From assembly GCF_965363235.1 (NCBI RefSeq), contig NC_134840.1, positions 96,360,416-96,424,415 on the forward strand: a DNA stretch of 64,000 nucleotides. Direction: 5' to 3'. Below, piece by piece: positions 1 through 12,400 of the stretch. The stretch is from Mytilus galloprovincialis (taxonomy: Eukaryota; Mollusca; Bivalvia; Mytilida; Mytilidae). The notes under the pieces are model-generated. The model made no database searches, was not told the origin of the DNA, and saw only the letters and a list, made by a program, of their open reading frames with translations. Both the position numbers and the translations under genes were made by a program. The stretch's first letter is position 1; every line of letters starts with the position of its first letter.

Positions 1-146
1 ATTTAAAAATGTCTGTACCAAGACAGGAATATGACAGCTGTTATCCATTCGTTCGATGTGTTTTATCATTTGATTTTGTCATTTGATTAGGGACTTTCCG
101 TTTTGAATTTTCCTCGAGTTCAGTATTTTTGAGATTTTACTTTCAA
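1..146 (+). repeat. Dispersed repeat family B, copy cut by the window edge
   Basis: This stretch matches 45530-45668 on the same strand and, inverted, 51703-51885 and 52385-52600. Shared landmarks in order are a CTGTACCAAGNCAGG-type block, a CATTCGTTCGATGTGTTTT-type block, GATTAGGGACTTTCCGTTTT, and an end in TTTTACTT. No coding potential is seen. The family looks like a short non-autonomous mobile element; its class is not evident from the sequence. Confidence 0.7.
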
Positions 147-1513
147 GCTTTATTCTAGTGAATCTCTTGTTGGAAAATCACACAATTGCTATACATAGCT
201 ACCATCAGAGACATTCATAGTTATAGTAAGATGTTTATGTTATATGATAAATTTAATACAAGTTATTATGTATGATGTTATACAATACAATTATACCCGT
301 ATATCTGTACCAAGCGATGTACGAGAAGGACTGGGAACGATGTCTCTAACGAGCGATGAACGAGTAAGACTATAAATGTTGAACGGATCCCGTAATTAGA
401 TGACATCATTATGATATCGTTACTACAAAATGTTGGTGTTTATAACTAATCATTATACCGTTACAGGAAAATATAAATTACTTGACTGGTGGCATTTCTA
501 GAATAATTAGAGCTTAATTATTGGATAAATTAACGAGAATAATGTTTGCGGCATTTCGTTCAGCGGGAGATTCATAGCAATAGGGAGTGGGCGTGGCTAT
601 TAAGACACGCTACCAAGTAAATCACAGCACGGTCTAACCGTTGTCAGCGACGTCACCTGTCCTTAAAGAAATATCAAACAACAGTTTTCTTCTCATTAAC
701 AGAACTGACTAATTGCCGTAAAAATTAATCACTCAGCTTTAAACACAGAAGTCAGAATACTGGCTTACAAATTTTTAAATCTTAATTAAGAACAGGAAAA
801 TATTTTACTTTTATGCTCAATTGGATTAATTTGACAGGGCCTAATTTAAATTCACAAAGAACTATTAAATGGGAAGGATTTCCTTTCTTATCTTTTGGTA
901 GTTGTCAAGAATTGTGTCATCTTAATTATTTTTAAACCGTTTTAAAATTTATTAAATGTTTTCCAAATAAAAGTTAAAAGATTATTGTAACTCAATATAA
1001 ACTTTTATCGAATAAGTCCCCCTATTTTATACTTTAGAGATACTGCTCTCTTGTGTATTTTAATGGGTGGTATTTTAAAATGTATTCGAATAGACGAAAA
1101 GGAAAATTTTAATAACAGTACTTCATTGAAGAGACGTATAAAGCCAATGACCCTGCATTTGCAAAGTTTCACTCGCAGGATCAATATTGAAAACTGCTAA
1201 AATGTGCACGTGAATTATTACAGAGCCAACACAATATACTCATATAATCGTCAAAAATAGGGAAAATGTAGATCTATAAAACGAGAGTTCATACAACAAT
1301 ACATACATGTTTATATGGTTGTTAAATCTAATAGGGATTCTATTTGCAGAATTTTAAAAAAGCGATGGACATTAATACTTTATATCAAGAGAAAAATAAA
1401 TAGTTTGATCTGAATGCACTCATGGTTTGTTAAAGATGGTCTTCTTTTTTTAATATTGTTGAGAAAAAATTACTTAAGATTTGCAACAATTTTTAGATAA
1501 AAAATAATATTGC
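147..1513. other. Gene-free AT-rich sequence
   Basis: I see no gene, RNA or clear repeat here. It may hold distal regulatory DNA for Vsx copy A, but nothing visible supports that. Confidence 0.5.
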
Positions 1514-2083
1514 CGCTCTGTGACATCGTTATAGGTACGTGAGTATATTGCTCACAACATAAATATACACAGCTCTGTGACAGCGTTATAGGTACGCGAG
1601 TATATTGCTCACATCATAAATATACACAGCTCTGTGACAGCATTAGGTACGCGAGTATATTGCTCACATCATAAATATACACAGCTCTGTGACACCGTTA
1701 TAGGTACGCGAGTATATTGCTCACATCATAAATATCGCAGCTCTGTGACATCGTTATAGGTACGTGAGTATATTGCTCACATCATAAATATACACAGCTC
1801 TGTGACATCGTTATAGATACGTGAGTATATTGCTCACATCATAAATATACACAGCTCTGTGACACCGTTATAGGTACGCGAGTATATTGCTCACATCATA
1901 AATATACACAGCTCTGTGACACCGTTATAGGTACGCGAGTATATTGCTCACATCATAAATATAGACAGCTCTGTGACATCGTTATAGATACGCGAGTATA
2001 TTGCTCACATCATAAATATACACAGCTCTGTGACATCGTTATAGATACGTGAGTATATTGCTCACATCATAAATATACACACG
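1514..2083. repeat. Tandem array, ~57-bp unit, 10 copies
   Basis: Each unit starts near GCTCTGTGACATCGTTATAG and contains GTGAGTATATTGCTCAC, an imperfect hairpin with GTGAG and CTCAC arms and a 7-nt loop. Copies differ at a few recurrent sites (ATCG/ACCG/AGCG, TACGTGAG/TACGCGAG, GGTACG/GATACG). The third copy is about 2 bp short and the fifth begins after a short deletion. Variants are shared between non-adjacent copies, as expected from unequal exchange. Confidence 0.95.
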
Positions 2084-2848
2084 ATGATTGGTATATTATT
2101 GGTTGCTAAACGTCCAGTGGCAAATATGTCATCGTGTTCAAGCAGATAGATACACACGAAAATATAATTCTGTAAATTTTAGCAAGTTTGAAGGATGTTT
2201 TCAAAAACGTCCAATAGGCTGTATACATATACTATTGATCAGATCAGATCATGCACCTACACCCAAACAGTTAAGAATCCTTAAATGCATTAGTTATGAA
2301 TAACGTGAAAATTCAAGATCAATCATAATCCTATCAGTGCCTATATAAGTATTGTAAATATACTGAGAGGATTTAACTGTAGGGGACATAACTACGGCTT
2401 AGCATCATGTGGTGGTGCTGACCATGCGATGTTCGATTGACATTCCTTATCAGAGGCTACAATCTTTCTGTCCGTTACTCTGACAGGCGCTTCGGAAATG
2501 GACCCCCTTGTTTTTTAAATGTTTTTGTTTTAATTTCTGAAAAGTATATTTAATATTTAAACCACATTTAACCTATTTAATATGATGTTGATCTTATCCA
2601 TATGATATAACAATAACAGCTGTTTAAATTTTATGTTGCTTATTTTCTTGATTAAAACACAAAAATGAGGGAGAGAAAACAAGTAGTGTCCCTTCCTCAA
2701 CCGTCTGTGGTTATTCCAAACCAAAGTTGCCTCGATCTGGCACATCGAATCTCAACAATATAAATTAATTACAGTTGATTTCGTGGTGTCACAGATTTTA
2801 TGAAGAATTGGATAACATATTTGCAAAAATATATATGTCGTATACATT
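2084..2848. other. Gene-free sequence
   Basis: No supported gene. Near 2108 there is a short AAACGTCCAGTGGCAAATAT motif that also occurs, diverged, near 20230 and 43205, so it probably belongs to another dispersed repeat. Confidence 0.4.
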
Positions 2849-4702
2849 TTATTATTTTGTACAGGATATTACTTGTACAAAAACTTTGTACGAGTAATTA
2901 CTTGTATGATGCCATCATGCAAGTTATTACCTGTACAAATATTATTGTACCAGCAATTACTTGTACAATATTTGGTGAGAAAAAGATAATAACTTGTACA
3001 ACACAATATATTTGGGTTATATTTGTTTCTTCTTTTGCATTTTATGTATTATTCTTTCTTTTTCTTTGGGTTTTTTAAGTCGGGAAATTTTTGTCAATAG
3101 TTCATTTGTCAATTACCGATTTGATTCTGTTATTACACACTTTTTAAACGAATTACTTCCCTTTGTCAATCGTAAACTTGTTCCATACCGGACAAAAATG
3201 GGTTTTGCCATTGCAAAGCATGATGCATTGAAAGTGATGTATCGTCGGTTTAACTAATTTTTCATAAAATTAATTTTTGATGAAGTATTTAGCTGAATGT
3301 TCAAATTGGTGTAATTAAAAGATTTAAAAACCTTAAAGATAACTCACATTATGCACAGGTAAATTTGCTCTTTCTGCTGTCTCTCCATTGTAAATAAAAG
3401 GTGTCCCTCATACGGGAGACAACTAAAAGAAGGGATCTTTAATTTCAGGGTCAACAACGGGAGATGGAAAATAGCCTATTGTTGGGTATTTACTTATTCG
3501 TTCTTTTTTTATTTATTGTAATCATTCAGCGTATGTTTTTTTAATCTATATCGGATTTGTTTTTCTTTCCTTTTTTTATCAACTGAGTATCGATGATATT
3601 TTTTTTAAATATTAGAAGATTACAAAAAATTAACGGACGCAAAGACAAAACATAAGGTAACATGACAGCTTGTTGCCACATACAGACTACTGGTGCAAAG
3701 TGACAAAGTCCTTAAAATCAAGAACAAACTAAAAACCCTTCTATTCATTTTCAAACATAAATCATGATAAAAAGTTGCATATGTAATATCCTATATTGGA
3801 AACAAAAGTAAAGCTTGATAAATTGAATAACCTATTGGTTAGCACAAGACAAGGACGCATGACATCTAAAACTACACAATAAGCTCAATCTTTAGCATTT
3901 ACAGCCACTTTGACAGCTGTAGTGATCATGGCCATGGTCACCACTTAAAGTAAGCAATTGTACTTCTTTCATGCACGTTAAGCTCGGTGTTCTCTTGTAT
4001 GTCCCACGTTGTCTCTGAATCTTTTCGATTGATTTTGACTCATTAAACCAATCATGATTCCAGGTTTTGTTTCTATTTTGTATCTTTTTTTAGGCAATAT
4101 TTAGCACTTTTGATATTTCTACAGTCATTCGGACCCTCGGTCTATCAACTGTACAACAACAAATAATTTCGTCTCATTTGCGAATGAGTATTTTGATTTC
4201 TGCTACATTCAAAACAACATACTGCCGTAAGAAATATCTTTGATGTGCTGTCTTTTTGGAACTTAATTTTACTTCCTTACATAAATAATATTCTTACGTG
4301 TGTGAATGTCAGAATATTTGAAGAGTTATTGTCATGCCAAAATTAATCATTTCATCATGCTATTTTGTTTCTACACTGTTTTTCATCTTACACTTTAGTT
4401 TTAACTTTTTCTTAAAGTTTTGCTCGTATATTTGAGAAACAAAAAGTACACACATGTTGAATGGTTATACATTTAGGTGTTATTCATACATTATTTGTTA
4501 AATACGAAACGATTGTTGAGAACATCACATAGGCCAATGTAGAATAATGATTTGTATAAGTTATTATCTTTTTCTCAGTAAACATTGTACAAATAATTAA
4601 TTATACAATTGATTTGTACACGTAATAACCTGTATGATGGCTTCATACAAGTAAATACTTGTATAAAATGCTTGTACAAGTAATAACGTGTACAAAATAA
4701 TA
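2849..4702. mobile_element. Foldback-type DNA element with ~150-bp inverted terminal repeats
   Basis: The left end (2849-3002) and the inverted right end (4551-4702) align over about 150 bp. Both begin TTATTATTTTGTACA, carry repeated TTACTTGTACAA-like blocks and a GCCATCAT palindromic centre, and end in GAGAAAAAGATAATAACTT. The 1.55 kb interior has no transposase reading frame that I can recognise, so this is a non-autonomous element. Superfamily is unknown and no clean target-site duplication is visible. Confidence 0.8.
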
Positions 4703-4714
4703 ACGGGCGTATGG

Positions 4715-5396
4715 CATTTGCGACGATTTTGAAAATTTTCATTCTTTCATTTGCGCCGATTTAATTTTTTCATTTGCGCCGATTTTATATTTTTTCCTAA
4801 TTAGATTTACAGGTAAGTTACAGGTAAGTTCATACTTTTACATTGGCTGAGCACAGAGTATAAAGACAAATCAAGTGACATTGCAATTGGTAAATGGCTA
4901 TCCCAATGTTTCGGGTTACCATTCCTTTCCCTAAATGAATTTGATGACTGCTTCACGTTTGACATTGTCTGACGCTCCTTCTGATGACAAATGTCATACA
5001 TTCTTAGACAACGTACAAGTACACATTCCATAACGGTCAACCAATTCGTGATGGCGTCCATAAACTTTGGATTTGAATACTGTACATACATTGTTTTTGT
5101 ATATTTTTAATTCGTCATTTTAGTATAAACAAAGTGCTTTTATCTTAGGTTTTTAAGCAGGAGACAACAGTTATATACATGATATGATTGACAATTCTTA
5201 ACATATGTACAACTGACTAACGGAAGAGGTCTTTAATGATAAATGAAAATAACATTACTGGGATGGAGAGTTGTCTCATTGGCACTCATACCACATCTTC
5301 TTATATCATTTCACCTGTAATTTACCTGTTATTTACCTGTAAAAAAATCGGCGCATATGAAATGCAGGTCGGCGCAAAACTAAACGCCGATAATAA
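4715..5396. mobile_element. Second inverted-repeat element beside the first
   Basis: The left end has two ATTTGCGCCGATTT blocks (near 4750 and 4775) followed by TTACAGGTAAGTTACAGGTAA (4808 on). The right end (5308-5396) carries the same parts inverted: three TTACCTGT blocks, then AATCGGCGCATATGAAA and GGCGCAAAA. The interior holds a fragment of dispersed family A (5261-5308). No coding sequence is seen. It starts about 12 bp after the 2849-4702 element, so one probably inserted beside or into the other. Confidence 0.65.
5261..5308 (+). repeat. Family A dispersed repeat, end fragment
   Basis: This carries the characteristic end of family A: a GGAGAGTTGTCTCATTGGCA block, then ACTCATACCACATCTTCTT. 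The same end recurs at least ten times in the window in both orientations. Confidence 0.8.
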
Positions 5397-8300
5397 CATA
5401 TACACGACATATATAAATATGTCGGTAACGGTATTCATATTTTTTCCTATTACATTGCTTTCTAATATTGATATCAAATCTGTAAGATTGCTAGAAAATC
5501 GAACTGATTGAAAAATATTTTTAATTTGTTTTTAATATATAACTATCTACTTCTTGTATAAATAAATCCATTTAGTGGATAGAATATACTTATGTTTCTG
5601 TTGTCAATGCTGAATATATAAAGAAAGATGAGGTATGAGGGCCAATGTGACAATTCTCAATCCAAGTCAAACGTTTATTTGGAGAAAAATGGATGATTTT
5701 TAACTAGAAATTAATTTTAAAATATGAATATACAAGATAATCAAATAGAAGTACATTTTGATTTCTTACATCAGTAAAGGACAAGGTTCACTAATGGCAC
5801 AATATGGCATTTTATTTTTATTAAATATCAACTTTATCATTAAACACCAAAAAGGTCACGATTTGATTCGTAAATGGGTCTATTTCAAAAGACTTAATGC
5901 TAAATAAATCAGTTCTTTTCAAAAAAGTACATAATATTCTCCAAAGTAGGCCCATTTTGGACATTTTGTTAAAATATGGTGATTTTGTGCAATTTTCAGA
6001 CCTAAAAGCTTTAGGAAAATATTGGCCGCCACCTACGATCCAAAATGTTTTGTAGCCAAAAGATTTCAATTTTGATATAGAATTCATCAATATAAAGACA
6101 TTTTGGATCGTGGATGGAGGCCAAGGTTAATTATTCCAAAAACAATTAAAATTGTGGGAAAAAATGACCAAAATTGACGTAAAATACAAATAATGTATAC
6201 TTCAGGGGGTCATAGCTTCATAAATTTTAAAGGAAGGTGGCAATAAACTATATTTTTGTATTGATAGTATTATCACAAGTACTTATAAGAAAAATTTGTA
6301 ATTTATTGGCCCCATTTTAAAAACGTCAAAAATTTAGGGCCAATTTTAACCCTTCGTGGACTTTCTCCTTTATATCTTTCAAATTTAATACAAATTTAGA
6401 TCTATTAAAAGATGGTTCACGTCAATCCATATTGAAACAAATAAAACAGGCGAATGATAAGTCACCTTTTTCTTCTCGATTTTTATTCAAAATATAAAAT
6501 TTGTACGAAAATTCTTCTCAAATAACCATGGTTTCACTTATGTATTGTTATATGAATTAAAGCTTCCTTACCAAGTCTCGCTTTGGACTTTGGGTGAAAG
6601 ATTTCGAACGCTCATTAAAGCTTAGATTTCTTAATTACACTGTTTCGGCAAGACGAAAAAAAATAATAGTCAATAAAACAGGGAACCTGCACGTGCTGCA
6701 GAAAAGGAGTCTGCATTTATAAAACTAAATTGGATATAACTAAGCAATGATAGTTTTATAGACATTTTTATTGAGCATTAATAATGACTCTGCAGTTATA
6801 AAGAAATAGTTTGGACCATTTACATATATGTACCGGGTATGTGATATGGAAGCATTTGGATGAAATTCTGTGTACTTTACTGTATAAGTACGAAGTTCAT
6901 TTTTTATTACAAACCAGAAATTTGAAATTTAGATTGAATCAGATTCGATTAAAGGATTTTTTCTAAAGGGGGAGACGTACTTCCCTAAAACAAAGCATGT
7001 GTTATGTGTAGATCAACAAGCATAGCGAGGTGAACAAAGTTTTTGACAATTTTCTGCAAAAAAAATATGTTTTATCCCGATCAAAGTGTTAAATACGCTA
7101 CCTGAATCCGCCATTGATCCATAGAGATAAAATAAAGTGACAGATAATAGTATCCTCAACCCTATATCATACATTCGGGTAAATACGATTAATTTTCTAT
7201 TAAATCTGTCAATAGAAGTGATGACAGAGGATTCTGGAAAAATCAACTTAAAATAGCACATTTATATTTGGTGTGTAAGTTTTTCATATGCTTGGGCTAT
7301 ATAGGTGCCTGTTACAACTTTATATGCTTGTCATATGCTTGGGCTATATATATATGCCTGTTACAACTAAGAGAAAGTCCTGTGTAACAATCTAATCTGT
7401 GTATCCAAAATGCCTTCTCTGTTGGAGTTTTATTAATCCTACCTATACCTCCATCCGAGTCGAACCACTTAGCATAAATTTATTGCTGGAGTAGTGCTTG
7501 GTCTGAATTTACATGAAATGTGCGCTACTGGACGTTAGATAGACAAAACAAACCCATTCATCTTTAAGAAATTAGCTGTATTGCCTCCATTCATGTCATA
7601 TTATTTTACAAATATTCCTTTGAATGTTTCACTGTTTGTTAGTAAAACATTTACTCTGGTCCACCTAAAGCTTCATTGTAAAAAAAGGGGCTTGCATGTA
7701 TACACATGTAAGATTTCTATGAAAAAGGGTCATTGTACGTAGTGTCAAGTTAATTGTGAAACTGAAATTAAAAAAAAAGATATCACGGTGTAAAATATTT
7801 TTCTTTATTAAAACAATATTTAAAAAGAAAAGCATTCATTTCTTTCAGGCAAATCATTTAACTGTATTTGTTAGCATCATAATAATATATGTATTTACCT
7901 ACTATATGTTCTTCGGGGAGAGAACATCTACCTTCATTATATACCGTTGTTTAATGAGAAAGAAGTTAAGTTACTTTGTTCTGTTTTAATAAATGTTTAC
8001 AGGATTGTTTCAGAAAAATAAACAATAGCTATCTCTTAGTCCATAATTATCACTAACTACAGTATAGTTACTTAGTAAGTTAGACTTAAACTATTTTGAA
8101 TTCCATTTGTGGTTTTACGTAATAAAACAAATTTCTTAATCTTTGATCCTTATTTTTATAAATTAAAAATCTTATTCGTTTTTCTTATTATTCTATCGTA
8201 AATAAGTTATCACAATGGAGTTATCTCTAAACTATTAGAGTGAATTGCATTTATTTTTTTCTTGGAGAAGCCTCAAACCTTAAAACTGAGGTCTTAAAAC

Positions 8301-8499
8301 TATGAGTGGTACTTTTGGTCGTTTTATACACCATCTGTAGTTTATAATGACTTATAATAGCAAGATCAAAGTTAGAAACGCGTCTCGTCCTGTACCATGA
8401 ACTTTATTGTCAAAACTCTTAAAATCTAAAATGGCAAAAGATGTTTTCTTAACAAGCAGTCAGACGTTATGCTAAATTAGTTAGTTAAGAAGTAATCAA
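5397..8499. other. Gene-free AT-rich sequence upstream of Vsx copy A
   Basis: No gene is supported; open frames here are short and unlike known proteins. Near 7283-7367 a ~45-bp stretch (CATATGCTTGGGCTATATA, then GCCTGTTACAACT) is present twice. Around 5950-6360 there are runs resembling a diverged dispersed repeat, but I found no second copy in the window to confirm it. Confidence 0.4.
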
Positions 8500-9068
8500 C
8501 AAATTGTTTTTCTTGCTGCCACAGTTTAAAGCCTAACCTCCCCGGGAAGACAAAGTTAAGTGGACTTGATTTTCTATTCTCCTGAGCATCACGTTCGTCC
8601 ATTGTATTCCTTTAGAACAAAAATTGAAAATATGGTAAAATTACAAATTGATAAAAAATCTATTGAAAGCTACTCAAAGTCTAGTATCGCGAGCTCGCTG
8701 AACGCCGCAAGACATCTCATTACTGCGGGAAGTCAATTTCAACGTATCAGCTAATCCGTCCCGATATTGTATTGGTTATTACAATAGATTGACAGCTATT
8801 TGTATTGATATTCAATTAGAATGGGCGTTAAATAGTTATATGCATAAAGATATAAGCTAATAAATTAATGTTTTCTGAATCTGTTTATTATAGATTTCTA
8901 AAATACTGCAAATGGATTAATTGTTTTATTATTGTAATTTGAGAGAACGGAGACTCAGCCGCTTATAAGTTTCATTTTTTCTAATTTTTCTTGTACAAAA
9001 ACCAAGAAAAATAGAGTTTTAAAAAGCATATAAATATATTTAAAATACTATATATAGACTTTGAGAAA
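8500..9068 (+). promoter_or_regulatory. Probable promoter / 5' UTR region of Vsx copy A
   Basis: This lies directly upstream of the copy A start codon. It contains CTCCCCGGGAAGAC and GATCGCGAGCTCGCTG-like stretches that are richer in GC than the surroundings, then a homeodomain-like CAATTAGAATG and a TATATAAG-like AT tract. An in-frame TAG at 9012-9014 shows that the reading frame does not extend further upstream in this exon. The transcription start cannot be fixed from sequence alone. Confidence 0.35.
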
Positions 9069-9477
9069 ATGATGAATTTTGCCCATCATCCAAGCTATGC
9101 TGCCGCGCTCGGGATGACAGCCGCTAGTTCTTTAGGATTCTCGACCAATTTTGCTTCACATAATCTACACACTGCCGAAAACTCAGACCGATCATTTTCA
9201 CATTCTAGAAATTCATTCGCTATACAAGAACTTTTAGGACTTCGGAGTGAGGATGAAGAAAAAGTCAGGACAACTCACAGTGACGCTTTGATTTCTCCTT
9301 CTGCGTATTTGGCTACGTCCCTGGCACCTTTAGGGAGTCCGGGGCTTAAGGAATCTGCTGCTAGCCTCCCTTATTCCAGTTGGCGATCGACATTTATAAA
9401 TGCTCTAAATAGCTCTGCACAAACTGTATTCGGCATTGGAGCTGGTCAAGGTTTACCAAAAGGCGATATTAAATCAA
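9069..9477 (+). CDS. vsx: Vsx copy A, coding exon 1
   Basis: This encodes residues 1-136 plus one base of the next codon: a low-complexity N-terminus rich in Ala, Ser and His, with the octapeptide at 49-58. The first of two adjacent Met codons is taken as start; an in-frame stop lies 57 nt upstream. The exon ends at a strong GTAAGT donor (9478-9483). Its protein matches copy B only around the octapeptide and in scattered Ser/Tyr/Pro stretches. Confidence 0.9.
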
Positions 9478-12400
9478 GTAAGTAAAAATTTCAATATTTT
9501 ATTGTAAATAAATAATTTAAAATTGCAATTGTGTTTTGTACAAGCACAATAAAATATACTCATTGTAAAAAACGACTTTGTCATATTTCTGTTTCTTTTT
9601 AAACTATATATTTTTAATGGAAAAAATATAAAAGAATGAAATTTAATAAAAGAAAGTAAGTAAAAGACACTTTTTGTTTATTTATATACCTTAATTATCG
9701 TAAACCAATACAAAAAATAGTGTATGCTCCACTATTGCATTGGAGATACAATGTAGTTCGGTTTTATATTTATTTTTGAGTGCTTAAATATACAACAGTT
9801 GTATTTTCAAATGTAATATTTAAATTAAAAATTATATATATTTGTATTTCTTTCTTTTCTTTCTTTTTTGTTTGCTTTGTGAATAAATACGCTAAATCAA
9901 TGCTATAAACGACCCATGGAAAAAATAATAATGATTTAATAGTAATTTAATTTTACGAAAAAACAATTGTTTCATCAATACACCGTAAATCTGAAAGCTA
10001 ATTTCTATTTTATGATTTTTATTTATTAGTGACATTTACATAGTAATTTATTTCACGCGGAAATATACTGATTTTTGTATATTTCAGCGAAATCTTCACT
10101 GCTTGTCATTTTGATAATGCTAACGGTTTCTGAAATAATAGGCTTAACAATTGACACATCGCTGCCTATGTTTACTGGGGTTCATCCTTATAACAAATAA
10201 ACATTCATTAGCCAAACCAAGATTAATAGTAACGATGGCAATTTTCTAAAAGCCTGTTGTCCGAGATAAGATCACTGGATGCCAACCTTAACCTGAAGCC
10301 ATTTCGATGGTACCAGTTTGAGCGATCTATATTTCTGATAATATACATATAAAATACGTTTAATTAAATTATCAACAGTTTTCATTTTGTATTAATGCTA
10401 TCATAAAAAAAATGAACTAATTTCAAAAGCATTCGTAATGTTTATACCTGCAAAAAGATAATTTCTAGAATGGCAATCCCTGCAGGGCTTCAAAGTGTAT
10501 TCAGGTATTAAATATCTTCATATTACTCATTATCAAATATTAATTTGCTAATTTAACTTTTTATTATCGCTAGTTATTCCATTTGGCTGATTGACAAAAG
10601 ATGTAGCAATAAAATTATTATTCATATTTCTCGGATATTACGGTTACCTGTTCAATTAATTTAAAACAGGTAAGCACGTGCTGGATCTCCGGGATTCACC
10701 GGTGTTTGTCCTCGAGTGTCACATTATATACACTTCAAACGCACAGAGGACTAGATTGTTTTCTACTCGCGGGTAAACTCAGGAAACGCTTTCAAAATTA
10801 TCATCTTGCACGTGAAAAGATAACATTTAATTTTGTAGATGACAAAGTTGTGGTTTTTCCTACGGGAATAATCCAGAATTTACTAACAATGAAATCATTC
10901 AGAAGAAAAAACTTTTAAAACTTTTGAAATTAGTCATATTGTATAACGTCTAATAGGAAATTATTTAAGATATAATTCTTAATTATTATGATATTTGTAA
11001 TTTCGTTTGTTTTCGCTTCGATAAATATGTTACTTTGAATTTTGAAGACACAATATATACTTTTACAAGTTTTTACTTCGATTCTTGCGTATTATACATA
11101 AGTTGATTTAAAGAAAAAAAATCAAAAACATAAGACTTCACAAATTCGTTTTTTACATATCTATTTGTGGTGGGAATTTTTGAACTATATTTCTAGCCTG
11201 TTCTTTGAATTATCACGTGAAAATAAAACCTATATTAAATTTTTCATTTATATAATTTTAATTGCCGACAGATTTAAAACATTTTGTACCATTATTATTC
11301 TCAAAATTTATTAAGTCTTACTATAATTGAAAAATAAAAGATATGAAATATCATAATCGCAGAATAGACGAAAGTTTAAAACGGAACAAAGTGTGCAACA
11401 TTGAATTATAAATTATATATTAAAGCAGAGACCAAATCCTTGCAGAGACATATAATATAATTTATATGTCTCTGATTAAAGACAACGCATTTGACACATG
11501 TGCTTTTTCTACAGTAAGACCTTCAGTTCATATACCAGAAACATAGTCCGTGTAATTGATTGCATGTACTTTTTCTACAGTATAAGATCTCAAGTTTATA
11601 TACCAGAAACAAATTTCGATTTAGTGATTAAATTATATACAGTCAGTTCTCTGATAAAATTGGTCGCAATTAAACTATACAAATATACAGATGACGAAAA
11701 ATATCATAAAGTAGACAAACACACTGTTATATTTTAAGCATAGCTCGGATTCCTTGTCCGAGTTTGTCTTTTTTGTCCTTTTTTTCATCAGCTCTTCGAC
11801 GTTTGTGTCAGGTTAATAACTTTCAAAAATTATTGTGGTTCTAGTATCACTGAAGAGACATGCAATGTCTAAATGGGCATCTGTTGCACGAAAATTACTA
11901 ACTTAATATTTCAACAGACTATATAACTATATGCATGGTGGTCGTGTTTTGAAAATAAATTAATACTTTCATGGACAAAGAATAAAATAAAAATATATTC
12001 AAAGTTGAATCTCTCAATTTGACGCATTTTTAATTATTTTATTTTTGTTTAACTTTACTTTTACGGATCATAAAATTATTTAATATCTTTTTTTTTATTT
12101 TTAGATTTAGAACATAGTATTGGAGATAAAGGAAGTGTTGACAGTCTAGATGGAACGACGGTTGGAGGGAAGAAAAAGAAGAAGAAGCGACGACATAGGT
12201 CTGTGTAATTTTATAATTCTGACAATATAAAACAATATCTATGTCTAGTAGACAATTTCATAAATTTTCCTTTAGACAATTGTTTTGTATTATCTTAGTA
12301 CATCATTTAGACAATTGGTTTGTACATCTTAGTACATCAAATTCTGAAACTGTACTCTGCTCTACTTTGGATAAAATTATGAAATCTGTTTAAATCGCCA

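Noticed and set aside
1514-2083. CRISPR-like array
   Set aside because: The repeats are directly adjacent with no unique spacers, and the genome is eukaryotic.
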